From an uncultured Afifella sp. (lineage in GTDB: Bacteria > Pseudomonadota > Alphaproteobacteria > Rhizobiales > Afifellaceae): 46,322 bases of DNA. Under the pieces are notes generated by a model. The model was given only the letters and a program-made list of their open reading frames with translations. It was not told the DNA's origin and did no database searches. The DNA lies in contig CALZIL010000021.1 in the NCBI GenBank assembly GCA_945787495.1, positions 1 to 46,322 of the forward strand, in the 5' to 3' direction. A program made the position numbers and the translations under genes. The first letter of the stretch is position 1; the number at the start of each line of letters is the position of its first letter. Positions 8,416 to 16,042 of this stretch are shown piece by piece.

Positions 8416-10017
8416 TTGCTTTATGCCTTTCGACTAGCGCATGCCGGCTGGATTCTTGCCCGCTCGGGCGCCTTCGGCTTCGCCGACGCCGATGCCATGC
8501 CGGCGGGCCCGGCGCGGGCGGTGCGGCTGGCGCGGATGATCGAGCCGCGCGGCCTGAGCGACGGCGAGCGCGGGCGGCGGCTTTCCGATGCGCTCAACCG
8601 GCTCGGGCCGTCCTATGTCAAGCTCGGCCAATTCCTGGCGACGCGCGCCGACATTGTCGGGGCCGAGGCCGCCGATGCATTATCGCTATTGAAAGACGAT
8701 ATGGCGCCGTTTCCGACCGAAGAGGCGCGGGCCATCGTTGAAGCCAATCTCGGCCGGCCGGTCGACCAGGTCTTTTCATCTTTTTCCGACTCCATCGCCG
8801 CCGCCTCGATCGCCCAGGTCCACAAGGCCGAACTGCGCGGCGATGAGGGGGATGATGAAAGCGACGAGGCGCCGGAGACCAAGTTTGTCGCCGTCAAGGT
8901 GCTCAGGCCCGATGCGCGGCGGCGCTTTGCCCGCGACCTTGCGACCTTCTATGCAGCAGCGCGGTCCGTCGAGCGCTGGCTGCCGGAAACGCGGCGGCTG
9001 AAACCGGTAACGGTCGTGCAGACGCTGGAGCGCAGCGTCATTCTGGAGATGGATCTGCGGCTGGAAGCGGCGGCTTTGTCGGAAATGGCGGAGAACACAA
9101 GCGGGGAGCCGGATTTTTACGTGCCGGGCGTGGAATGGTCGCTGATGGGCCGTGACGTGCTGGTGACGGAATGGGTCGATGCCACGCCATTATCGCGTCT
9201 CGACGCGGTCGATGCGGCCGGTCACGACCGCAAAAAGCTGGCGCAGATCGTCGTCCAGTCGTTTCTGCGCCATGCTTTGCGCGACGGCTTCTTCCACGCC
9301 GACATGCATGAAGGCAATCTGTTCGTCGATGCGGCGGGGCGGCTGGTCGCCGTCGATCTCGGCATTATGGGCCGCATCGGGCCGCAGGAGCGGCGCTTCC
9401 TGGCCGAAATCCTCTATGGTTTCATCAAGCGCGACTACAAACGCCTTGCCGAGGTTCACTTCGAGGCCGGCTATGTACCGGCGGTGCATTCGGTGGATGA
9501 TTTCGCCCAGGCGCTACGCGCCATCGGCGAGCCGATCCACGGCCAGTTGGCCAGCGACATATCCATGGCGAAACTGCTCGGCCTGTTGTTCGAGATCACC
9601 GATGTATTTGACATGCAGACGCGCGAGGAGCTGCTGTTTTTGCAAAAAACCATGGTGGTGGTGGAAGGCGTGGCGCGGCGGCTCGATCCGGATTTTGACA
9701 TGTGGACGACATCCGAGCCGGTGGTCGGCGACTGGATTCAACGCCATCTGGGGCCGGGCGGGCGGATCGAACAGGCCGGCGAAGGTCTGGCGGCGCTCGG
9801 CCGGCTCGCCGGCCAGCTGCCGGCCATGGCCGAGCGGGCCGAACATATTTCGCGCGAACTGGATCGTATGAGCGAGCACGGAATCCGGCTCGACGCCGAG
9901 ACCGTCCAGGCGATCGCCACGGCGGAGGGGCACCGGACACGCTCTGAACGGCGGGCCTATTGGGTGATCGCCATTTCCATCGCCATTATCGCGGCAATCT
10001 TCGTTTCGGCGCTATAA
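8416..10017 (+). CDS. ubiB: UbiB, atypical kinase/ATPase needed for ubiquinone synthesis
   Basis: UbiB (ABC1/ADCK family) is a membrane-bound ATPase that supports ubiquinone biosynthesis. I place the start at the TTG at 8416, eight bases after the AGGAG at 8403-8407, giving 533 residues beginning LYAFRLAHAGWILARSG. The frame is open far upstream, but that part overlaps ubiE and is not real. The KxGQ motif is KLGQ at 69-72, followed by the kinase-like region with VAVKVLRPD, FFHADMHEGNLFVDAAGRLVAVDLG and an Ala-rich loop. A single C-terminal membrane helix covers about 515-533. The non-ATG start may lower expression relative to ubiE. Confidence 0.93.
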   Translation: MLYAFRLAHAGWILARSGAFGFADADAMPAGPARAVRLARMIEPRGLSDGERGRRLSDALNRLGPSYVKLGQFLATRADIVGAEAADALSLLKDDMAPFPTEEARAIVEANLGRPVDQVFSSFSDSIAAASIAQVHKAELRGDEGDDESDEAPETKFVAVKVLRPDARRRFARDLATFYAAARSVERWLPETRRLKPVTVVQTLERSVILEMDLRLEAAALSEMAENTSGEPDFYVPGVEWSLMGRDVLVTEWVDATPLSRLDAVDAAGHDRKKLAQIVVQSFLRHALRDGFFHADMHEGNLFVDAAGRLVAVDLGIMGRIGPQERRFLAEILYGFIKRDYKRLAEVHFEAGYVPAVHSVDDFAQALRAIGEPIHGQLASDISMAKLLGLLFEITDVFDMQTREELLFLQKTMVVVEGVARRLDPDFDMWTTSEPVVGDWIQRHLGPGGRIEQAGEGLAALGRLAGQLPAMAERAEHISRELDRMSEHGIRLDAETVQAIATAEGHRTRSERRAYWVIAISIAIIAAIFVSAL

Positions 10018-10045
10018 TAAACAAACGGCGTGCTAAAGAGGCGTC

Positions 10046-11317
10046 ATGGCTGATCTGACAGGCAAAAGGCTGCTTCTCATTATCGGCGGCGGCATCGCCG
10101 CCTACAAGGTGCTGGAGCTGATCCGGCGCTTGAAAGAGCGCGGTGTTTCCGTGCGCGTCGTCATGACGGCGGCGGCGCAGCATTTCATCACGCCGCTATC
10201 GGTCGGGGCGTTGACCAATGAGCGGGTCTTCACCGATCTGTTCGATCTCAATGACGAGCGCGAAATCGGCCATATCCGCCTGTCGCGCCAGGCCGACCTC
10301 GTCGTCGTCGCGCCGGCCACCGCCGACCTGATGGCGAAGATGGCGAGCGGTTTTTGCAACGATCTGGCCTCCACGGCGCTGATGGCGACCGACAAGCCGG
10401 TTCTGATCGCCCCGGCGATGAATCCGAAAATGTGGGACCACCCGGCGACCCGGCGCAATGTCAAGCAACTGACGGCCGACGGCATCGCCTTGATCGGCCC
10501 GGAAGCCGGCGAGATGGCCGAAAGCGGCGAGGCCGGCATCGGCCGCATGGCTGAACCGATGGCGATCCTTGCCGCGATCGAAGAGCAACTGGCACCGGCT
10601 GAGCAACCGCTGAAGGGCCGCCGCGCCATCGTCACCTCCGGGCCGACACACGAGCCGATCGACCCGGTGCGCTATATCGCCAACCGCTCGTCCGGCAAGC
10701 AGGGCCAGGCCATCGCCGCGGCGCTGGCGGCGGCCGGTGCCGATGTGACGCTGGTCACCGGCCCGGTGGCGCTGCCGGCCCCCGATGGTGTCACCACCAT
10801 CCCGGTGGAAACCGCTGAGGAGATGCTGTTTCACGTCGAGGCGGCGCTGCCCGTCGACATCGCCGTCATGGCGGCGGCGGTGGCCGACTGGCGGGTGGCG
10901 GAGGCGGCCGACAAAAAGCTCAAGAAGACCGGCAAGACCCCGCCAAAGCTGGCGCTTGCGCCAAACCCCGACATTCTCGCCACGGTCGCCGGCCACGGCA
11001 ATCGCCCGGAACTGGTCATCGGATTCGCGGCCGAGACGAACGATCTCGTCAAAAATGCCAAAGCCAAGCTGGCGGCCAAGGGCTGCGACTGGATCATTGC
11101 CAATGACGTTTCGGCCAAAAGCGGCGTTGCCGGTGGCGTGATGGGCAGCGACAGCAACCGGGTGCATCTTGTCACTGCCGCCGGGGCCGGCGGCGACGAT
11201 GCCTGGCCGCTCCTGAGCAAGACCGAGGTCGCAGCGCGGCTGGTGGCGCGGATCGCCGATCATTTCGGCGACGCCCGGCCGCGCCGGCGCGACGAGGCGG
11301 AAGCGCATCCCTCGTGA
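10046..11317 (+). CDS. coaBC: Bifunctional phosphopantothenoylcysteine decarboxylase / phosphopantothenate-cysteine ligase
   Basis: CoaBC makes two steps of coenzyme A synthesis: it joins cysteine to 4'-phosphopantothenate and then decarboxylates the product. The 423-residue protein has the flavin-binding CoaC domain first ([23 protein letters not shown] with the catalytic His, [14 protein letters not shown]), and from about residue 190 the CoaB domain ([28 protein letters not shown], and the lysine-rich [13 protein letters not shown] loop). Length matches the fusion. It starts 28 bp after ubiB and overlaps dut by 4 bp (GTGA), so it is coupled to dut. Confidence 0.96.
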   Translation: MADLTGKRLLLIIGGGIAAYKVLELIRRLKERGVSVRVVMTAAAQHFITPLSVGALTNERVFTDLFDLNDEREIGHIRLSRQADLVVVAPATADLMAKMASGFCNDLASTALMATDKPVLIAPAMNPKMWDHPATRRNVKQLTADGIALIGPEAGEMAESGEAGIGRMAEPMAILAAIEEQLAPAEQPLKGRRAIVTSGPTHEPIDPVRYIANRSSGKQGQAIAAALAAAGADVTLVTGPVALPAPDGVTTIPVETAEEMLFHVEAALPVDIAVMAAAVADWRVAEAADKKLKKTGKTPPKLALAPNPDILATVAGHGNRPELVIGFAAETNDLVKNAKAKLAAKGCDWIIANDVSAKSGVAGGVMGSDSNRVHLVTAAGAGGDDAWPLLSKTEVAARLVARIADHFGDARPRRRDEAEAHPS

Positions 11318-11793
11318 GCGTCAGCGTTCCGGTCACGATTCTGGCGCATGGCGAAGGCCTGCCGCTGCCCGATTATGCCAGCCAGGGCGCGGCGGGCCTC
11401 GACCTTCATGCGGCGATTGACGACGACCTGACGCTGGCGCCGGGCGCCCGGGCGCTGGTGCCGACCGGGCTGACACTGGCACTGCCGGCCGGCTTCGAAG
11501 GCCAGGTGCGGCCGCGCTCCGGCCTTGCCGTCAAGCATGGCGTCACCGTGCTCAACGCGCCAGGCACGGTTGATGCTGATTACCGTGGCGAGGTGATGGT
11601 GGCGCTGATCAATCTCGGCGATGGACCCTTTATTGTGGAGCGCGGCATGCGCATCGCCCAGCTTGTCGTCGCGCCGGTGACCCGGGCGGCGCTTAGGCAG
11701 GTCACCGATCTCGACGAGACGGCGCGCGGCGGCGGCGGTTTCGGTTCGACCGGGCTTGCCGGTGAGGCCATCAAGTCCGGTGTGAAGGACTGA
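11314..11793 (+). CDS. dut: Deoxyuridine 5'-triphosphate nucleotidohydrolase (dUTPase)
   Basis: Trimeric dUTPase hydrolyses dUTP to dUMP, keeping uracil out of DNA and feeding thymidylate synthesis. The 159-residue protein shows all five motifs: AGLDLHA (I), [13 protein letters not shown] (II), [14 protein letters not shown] with the catalytic Asp (III), RIAQLV (IV) and the C-terminal arm [10 protein letters not shown] (V). The GTG start at 11314 overlaps the coaBC stop. Length is usual. Its pairing with coaBC is widely conserved. Confidence 0.96.
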   Translation: MSVSVPVTILAHGEGLPLPDYASQGAAGLDLHAAIDDDLTLAPGARALVPTGLTLALPAGFEGQVRPRSGLAVKHGVTVLNAPGTVDADYRGEVMVALINLGDGPFIVERGMRIAQLVVAPVTRAALRQVTDLDETARGGGGFGSTGLAGEAIKSGVKD

Positions 11794-11818
11794 AAACGGA
11801 GAATTCCGGGAGGATGAA

Positions 11819-12289
11819 GTGAAAACAGACTTGAACGGCACAGTTTACCGCCACGTCGCCGCGGCGATCGTTCTTTCTGTCGCCGTGCTTGCCGCCCCAA
11901 TTGCGGCGAAAGCGCAGATGCCGCCGCTGGCGCAGCTCAAAATGATGGCGGAAGCCGCCAAGGGCCAATGGGTTGCCTTCCGCAACTGGGACGGCCGGCA
12001 GTGGATCTATTTCACCATTCCGGTGACCTATCATTGCGGCCTGTCGGAAATCCGCTATTCGCTGAACGGCGACGATCTGGGAGAACGCTGGCCGGTGCCG
12101 GCCTGCAACGCGCAAATGCCGTTCAATGTCGACCCTGAAAAGGACCAGATCTATCTGGCGCTCGATCCCGGCGCGGTCAGTTCGGTGAGCGTGCAACTGG
12201 TCTATGCCGACGGGACAGAGAGTGCGCTGCGCACCTATCACCCGTGTGAGAATGCCGGCGAGGCGACCTGCGGCGTGCTGGCGCAGTAG
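11819..12289 (+). CDS. Small secreted protein of unknown function
   Basis: Unrecognised family. The GTG at 11819 follows a strong GGGAGGA by five bases; the nearby ATG at 11814 reads into a stop after two codons. The 156-residue product has a signal peptide (basic head, hydrophobic HVAAAIVLSVAVLAAPIAA, cleavage likely after AKA near residue 32). The mature part has three or four cysteines (YHCGLSEIRY, VPACNAQM, HPCENAGEATCGV) that probably form disulfides, so a periplasmic location is inferred. It lies 25 bp after dut and is followed by a terminator. A decayed copy of its 3' end lies about 1 kb downstream (13150-13290). Confidence 0.75.
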   Translation: MKTDLNGTVYRHVAAAIVLSVAVLAAPIAAKAQMPPLAQLKMMAEAAKGQWVAFRNWDGRQWIYFTIPVTYHCGLSEIRYSLNGDDLGERWPVPACNAQMPFNVDPEKDQIYLALDPGAVSSVSVQLVYADGTESALRTYHPCENAGEATCGVLAQ

Positions 12290-12639
12290 CAGGGATACGT
12301 GACAGGACGGCTCTGGCTCAACCGCCGCGCCGACGCGAAAAAGCCAGTGCGAGAGGCTTTTTCCGGCCCACCGGCGCTGATCGGAGACCGACCGCAAGAG
12401 CAGTGAAAAACCTTTCCGGAATTCGCACCCGGCACTTGCCGAAATTCGCCTGCAGGCGTACTTTTCTGCTGTCCCGGCTGCTTCGCGCTGGGCAGGACGC
12501 AAGACTGGCCGACGAGACGGTATAAAGTGAAAGGTCTTGCGCATTGCAGCCGATATTGCATGCCGCGGCACGAATTTTGCCGCACCGTCTCTGCCCGCCG
12601 TTTTGTTTGCGGTGACAACGCCGCGAAAGGAGGCAGGTG
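12290..12639. other. Gene-free spacer with terminator and likely promoter of the YbaK gene
   Basis: About 350 bp without a credible gene. It holds the terminator at 12338-12362 and, further on, a TATAAA word at 12521-12526 that could be a -10 element on the plus strand, without a convincing -35. The last bases contain the AAAGGAGG that serves the next gene. Confidence 0.45.
12338..12362 (+). terminator. Intrinsic terminator after the secreted-protein gene
   Basis: A perfect 8-bp stem, AAAAAGCC / GGCTTTTT, with a 9-base loop. The right arm ends in five T, so the U-tract lies within and after the stem, and the left-hand A run makes it potentially bidirectional. It lies about 50 bp past the stop at 12289 and would end the ubiE-ubiB-coaBC-dut-secreted-protein transcript. 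Confidence 0.65.
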
Positions 12640-13104
12640 ATGGGTGTCGCAATGACATTGCAGCGATATCTGGACGACAATCACGTTTCGTATGATGTGG
12701 TCACCCACAGGACGACCGGCTGTTCGACGATGTCGGCGCAATCCAGCCATATTTCGGGCAACAGCCTGGCGAAAGGCGTCGTGCTGAAGAGCGACGGCGC
12801 CTACGTTCTGGCCGTGCTGCCGGCCACGCGCCAAGTCGAACTTGCAAGACTGCAGGACCTCGTCGGCGGCCCGGTAACGCTGGCCACAGAGAACGAGGCA
12901 AGCCAGCTGTTCCCGGACTGTCAGCAGGGCGCGGTGCCCGCACTGGCGGTCGCATATGGGATTCCCGCCGTGGTCGACGGGCAACTTGACGACTGCGACG
13001 AGATTTATTTTGAGGGCGGTGATCACCGCAGCCTGGTGCACATCAGCGGCGATCAATTTGGCCGCCTGATGGACAGTATGCCGCATGGCCGGTTCGCTCG
13101 GTAA
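12640..13104 (+). CDS. YbaK/EbsC-type aminoacyl-tRNA deacylase domain protein
   Basis: A 154-residue stand-alone editing domain of the YbaK/ProX type, which hydrolyses mischarged aminoacyl-tRNAs in trans. Family features are the start TLQRYLDDNHVSYDVVTH, the central lysine in AKGVVLKSDGAYVLAVLPA (the catalytic-lysine region) and the GAVPALAVAYGIPAVVD loop that closes the active site. An AAAGGAGG six bases upstream supports the ATG at 12640 rather than the GTG one codon earlier. It is a monocistronic gene on the plus strand; the decayed fragment follows. Which tRNA it edits cannot be told from sequence. Confidence 0.83.
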   Translation: MGVAMTLQRYLDDNHVSYDVVTHRTTGCSTMSAQSSHISGNSLAKGVVLKSDGAYVLAVLPATRQVELARLQDLVGGPVTLATENEASQLFPDCQQGAVPALAVAYGIPAVVDGQLDDCDEIYFEGGDHRSLVHISGDQFGRLMDSMPHGRFAR

Positions 13105-13654
13105 GCGCGTGGTTCGGCGATAACCTGCCAGCGGTTCGCGAACCTGGAATTGATTGCAGACAAGCTGGCGCTTGATCCGGGCGCGGTCAGTCTGTGACGC
13201 GTCTGTGCCGACGGGAGGCAGAGCGTGTCACGCACCCATCACCCTTGCGAGAATGCCGGCCAGGCGACCTGCGGCGTACTGGCGCAGTAGTTGCGCCTTG
13301 ACCGGTGGATCCCGCGTCGCGCCACAAGGTCAAACCAAAATGTCTGAACCGCCTCGCAGAGGAGCGGAAGTCGGCAATGGCGCGAAATCCCGCCAGCATC
13401 AGGCCCGGCGAGATACTGGAAGCCAATATGCCGAGGCGAGTACAGGCGGCGACGCGGTATACTTACATGAGAAAATGCAAAACAGTCGGGACCGCTGGCG
13501 CCGGGATGCCGTTTTGCTCAGCCCGCGCGCTGCGGTGCTAACGTGCGCCTGCTGCTGCCCATGAAAACGGGCGACGAGGCAGGGCGATAAGACTGAACGC
13601 TGGAATGGACGGCGATTTGCCGTCCATTCGGTTCGTCTCACAGCATATTGTCCA
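13105..13654. other. Gene-poor spacer with a gene remnant
   Basis: About 550 bp between the YbaK gene and the repeat-bearing secreted protein. The only recognisable content is the pseudogene fragment at 13150-13290. The open frames here have no family features or ribosome binding sites. An inverted GACGGC / GCCGTC pair with tails lies near 13608-13626 and may help end the minus-strand gene at 13655. Confidence 0.4.
13150..13290 (+). pseudogene. Decayed duplicate of the 3' end of the secreted-protein gene
   Basis: This stretch matches 12160-12289 closely at both ends: CTGGCGCTYGATCCSGGCG and the GGTCAG that follows, then GCCGACGGGA, then CACCC-T-TGYGAGAATGCCGGC and GCGACCTGCGGCGT-CTGGCGCAGTAG, ending at the same stop codon. 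In between it has small deletions that break the frame and no start codon. It is therefore a non-functional partial copy, with the intact YbaK gene lying between it and its parent. A local duplication followed by decay, or loss of a once-full second gene, would explain it. Confidence 0.75.
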
Positions 13655-14197
13655 CTAGTTCTTCGGGCCTTTGCCGCGCCCCATCTCGTCGTCATCAGGC
13701 GCACTGTCGTCGTTATCGTGCTTGCCAGATTTTCCGGGATTGGAGACGTCAGCGCCGTCGGCGTTGTTGCCGTGGCCATTGTTGCTCCTGCCGCTAGTAT
13801 CATCGCTGGGATCGGTGCCGCCACCGGGATCGGTGCCACCACCGGGATCGGTACCGCCACCGGGATCGGTACCGCCACCGGGATTAGTGCCGCCACCGGG
13901 CATGTCGTCGCCTCTTTCAAGGTCATTGTCAGGCGGCTGGACGCCGGGCACGGCAATGGCCGCCGTCGGCGGTGCCGAGCAGATTTCGACGTTCTGCGGC
14001 GTTATGACAAGTTTGCCAAACTCGTCATAACATTCCTCCGGCAGCTTTTGGACCTGCTGGCCGGGAACCAGGGACCGATAAAAATCCGTGGTCGCTTCAC
14101 CCGCTGCCAGTGCACTGCCGGCCAAGGCAAGCGCAGAGACGGTCGCGATCAGGCGGGCTGCGTTGAGAGTGTTTCTGGAAACAAATGTCTTGGTCAT
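13655..14197 (-). CDS. Secreted low-complexity protein with GGGTDP repeats
   Basis: No known family. The 180-residue protein begins MTKTFVSRNTLNAARLIATV with a signal peptide ending near SALAAG. A short ordered part follows (TTDFYRSLVPGQQVQKLPEECYDEFGKLVITPQNVEICSA is its content in outline, with two cysteines), then an acidic, Gly/Pro-rich tail with GGGTDP repeats and a charged end (SGKHDNDD..DDDEMGRGKGPKN). AAGGAG lies eight bases before the ATG at 14197, so the GTG three codons earlier was not used. The tail is probably disordered and may bind cations or act as a spacer; this is a guess from composition. It is transcribed alone on the minus strand. Confidence 0.7.
   Translation of the reverse strand: MTKTFVSRNTLNAARLIATVSALALAGSALAAGEATTDFYRSLVPGQQVQKLPEECYDEFGKLVITPQNVEICSAPPTAAIAVPGVQPPDNDLERGDDMPGGGTNPGGGTDPGGGTDPGGGTDPGGGTDPSDDTSGRSNNGHGNNADGADVSNPGKSGKHDNDDSAPDDDEMGRGKGPKN
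13808..13897 (-). repeat. Five 18-bp tandem repeats inside the secreted-protein gene
   Basis: Five consecutive 18-bp units, consensus GGGATCGGTGCCGCCACC on the plus strand, with only one to three changes per unit. On the minus strand each unit encodes six residues of the GGGTDP type. Copies 3 and 4 are identical (GGTACC variant), which suggests recent slippage. Copy number may vary between strains. Confidence 0.9.
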
Positions 14198-14622
14198 AGT
14201 ACCCACTCCTTGTCGATATCAGCCTCTCTCGAGGGAGATCGGGAAAGCCAAAACGAGCCAAAGGCCTAAGAACGAGCGGCGATACAGACATCGTTGGCGC
14301 CAACCCCCAGGTAAGCAGGAGGATCATGGTACCCAGGCTCCGCGGGGGATGTGGTAATTGCCACAATTGAAAATTATTTTTCCGCACCGGCGGTGGCCTG
14401 TTCCGCCAGACCCCTGCGCGGGGCGGCCCGGAAAGGGCGCCGAAGAAACTTTGTTGAATGATGCGCAGGCACTCCGACGGACCGCCCCGCATCCCCTCGC
14501 CAGCTTGGCGGGACGCTGTTTGGCATCAACCGGAGCCAGATATGGCGACCGGGGATTGGCGCGTGCGGTGTTCTCCTCTCCCGTGCCGGCGAGGGGGAGT
14601 CGGAGGATGAAAGTGAGGAGTG
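14198..14622. other. Gene-free spacer upstream of the repeat protein and downstream of nth
   Basis: About 425 bp with no credible gene. It contains the TGTGGTAATTGCCACA inverted repeat (14350-14365) next to an AT-rich patch, a CGCCA-gct-TGGCG hairpin near 14500-14513, and a CTC/GAG-rich imperfect palindrome near 14573-14600 of the type common in rhizobial intergenic regions. The promoter of the minus-strand gene at 14197 should lie in it. Confidence 0.45.
14350..14365. promoter_or_regulatory. Inverted repeat TGTGG-N6-CCACA
   Basis: TGTGGTAATTGCCACA has perfect 5-bp arms around an almost self-complementary centre, followed by AATTGAAAATTATTTTT, an AT-rich tract unusual for this genome. It lies about 150 bp upstream of the minus-strand secreted-protein gene. 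It could be an operator; no regulator is identified. Confidence 0.35.
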
Positions 14623-15315
14623 CTAAACCGTCTTGCCCTTGAACTTGCAGATGTCGGCGATGACGCAGGCGGCGCAGTCGGGCTTGCGCGCCTTGCAGAC
14701 ATAGCGGCCGTGCAGGATCAGCCAGTGATGGGCGTGCAGGCGAAACCGCTCCGGCACGACGCGCTCCAGGCCTTCTTCGACCTCCAGCGGATCCTTGCCC
14801 GGCGCCAGGCCGGTGCGGTTGCCGATGCGGAAAATATGGGTGTCGACGGCGATTGTCGGTTGTCGGAAGGCGACGTTGAGGACGACATTGGCGGTCTTGC
14901 GGCCGACGCCGGGCAGTTTTTCAAGCGCCGCGCGGTCGGCCGGCACCGTGCCGCCATGATCGCGGATCAGCTGCTCGGAGAGCGCGATGACGTTTTTCGC
15001 CTTGTTGCGGTAAAGCCCAATCGTCTTGATCGCCGCGCGCAGCCGCTCCTCGCCGAGCGCCAGCATCTTTTGCGGCGTGTCGGCAATGGCGAAAAGCGGC
15101 CCGGTCGCCTTGTTGACGCCGACATCGGTGGCCTGCGCCGACAGGACCACTGCGACGAGCAGCGTATAGGGATTGATGTAGTCCAGTTCGCCGCGCGGCT
15201 CGGGCATTTTTTGCTCAAGCCGGACAAACAGCGTCTCGATTTCGGCGCGGCTGAGCTTTGAGCGGCGGAGCGGCTTTTTGCGGCCGGACGTCTTTGAGGG
15301 CGTGCTCTTTGTCAT
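14623..15315 (-). CDS. nth: Endonuclease III
   Basis: Nth is a glycosylase/AP lyase that removes oxidised pyrimidines from DNA. The 230-residue protein has a basic head (KKPLRRSKLSRAE), the helix-hairpin-helix LPGVGRKTANVV containing the catalytic lysine, the catalytic aspartate in VDTHIFRIGNR, and the C-terminal [4Fe-4S] cluster cysteines at 207, 214, 217 and 223 with C-x6-C-x2-C-x5-C spacing. The ATG at 15315 has GAGG just upstream; the frame continues further but runs antisense through the next gene. It is divergent from the DUF2244 gene with only 22 bp between starts. Confidence 0.95.
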   Translation of the reverse strand: MTKSTPSKTSGRKKPLRRSKLSRAEIETLFVRLEQKMPEPRGELDYINPYTLLVAVVLSAQATDVGVNKATGPLFAIADTPQKMLALGEERLRAAIKTIGLYRNKAKNVIALSEQLIRDHGGTVPADRAALEKLPGVGRKTANVVLNVAFRQPTIAVDTHIFRIGNRTGLAPGKDPLEVEEGLERVVPERFRLHAHHWLILHGRYVCKARKPDCAACVIADICKFKGKTV

Positions 15316-15337
15316 GACGCCTCTATATTGACCGGAC

Positions 15338-15856
15338 ATGGTCCAGCGCAACGACCCGATTTGTGATTTTGATGCCAAGAATGGCAGCGGCGACGGCAAA
15401 CCGGTCTTTTCAGCAACGCTGACGCCGCACCGCTCGCTCAGCCCGGAAGGCTTTGCCGTGCTGATGGCGCTTGTCGGCGGCGCCTGCTTTATCGCCGGCC
15501 TCGTGTTCTGGTCCCTTGGAGCCTGGCCGGTTGTCGGATTTCTCGGCCTCGACATCGCAATCATCTGGCTTGCATTCAAACTGAATTTCCGGGCGGCGCG
15601 GGCCTTTGAGGAGATCAGCGTGACGCCAGCGGCATTGACCATCCTCAAAGTTGCGCCGGGCGGCCGGGTTCGCGAGATTCGGCTCAATCCCTGTTGGACC
15701 AGGCTGGAGGTCACCGATCGCGGCGAGGACGGGGTGAGCGCCATCACCGTCAGCGCCCGCGGCGAGGCGGTGCCGGTCGGCGCCTTTCTCAATCCGCACG
15801 ACCGCAAGAGCTTCGCCCACGCCTTCGGTGCCGCCCTGGCCGAAGCGCGGCGCTAA
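15338..15856 (+). CDS. DUF2244 family membrane protein
   Basis: A 172-residue member of the DUF2244 family, whose function is unknown. It opens with PVFSATLTPHRSLSPEGF, characteristic of the family, then two adjacent membrane helices at about 39-60 and 64-82 (LMALVGGACFIAGLVFWSLG; WPVVGFLGLDIAIIWLAFKL), followed by a soluble domain with NPCWTRLEV and a final FLNPHDRKSFAHAFGAAL motif. Inner-membrane location is inferred. The neighbourhood of nth is a common one for this family in alphaproteobacteria. Two palindromic repeats lie directly downstream. Confidence 0.85.
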   Translation: MVQRNDPICDFDAKNGSGDGKPVFSATLTPHRSLSPEGFAVLMALVGGACFIAGLVFWSLGAWPVVGFLGLDIAIIWLAFKLNFRAARAFEEISVTPAALTILKVAPGGRVREIRLNPCWTRLEVTDRGEDGVSAITVSARGEAVPVGAFLNPHDRKSFAHAFGAALAEARR

Positions 15857-15857
15857 A

Positions 15858-15902
15858 GCGCATTTCCGAAAAGTGGGAACCGGTTTTCGGATAAAAATGC
15901 GC
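15858..15902. repeat. Rhizobial-type intergenic palindrome, copy 1
   Basis: Nested inverted repeat: outer arms GCGCATTT / AAAATGCGC and inner arms CCGAAAA / TTTTCGG around GTGGGAACCGG. The core CCGAAAAGTGGGAACCGG is a word I recognise from short palindromic repeats scattered through rhizobial genomes. It begins two bases after the DUF2244 stop and might act as a transcript end. Confidence 0.75.
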
Positions 15903-15923
15903 GGCAAACAAAAAAGCCGGTGT

Positions 15924-15966
15924 ACATTTCCGAAAAGTGGAAACCGGGTTTCGGACAAAAATGCGC
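15924..15966. repeat. Rhizobial-type intergenic palindrome, copy 2
   Basis: A second copy in the same orientation, with CCGAAAAGTGGAAACCGG and a TTTCGGACAAAAATGCGC right arm. Its left outer arm has decayed (ACATTT), so the outer stem is poorer than in copy 1. The two copies are separated by 21 bp. Confidence 0.7.
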
Positions 15967-16042
15967 TCCAGGTTCACGGCGTCAAGAATCGGGTGGTTTT
16001 GCGCGTCCTCGTACCGCACATTGGCGGCAGATGGAGATGATG

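Noticed and set aside
13154-13564. Small protein gene on the plus strand after the YbaK gene
   Set aside because: No ribosome binding site, odd composition, and it overlaps the decayed duplicate in the wrong frame.
13808-13897. CRISPR array
   Set aside because: The 18-bp units are directly adjacent with no spacers and encode in-frame amino-acid repeats.
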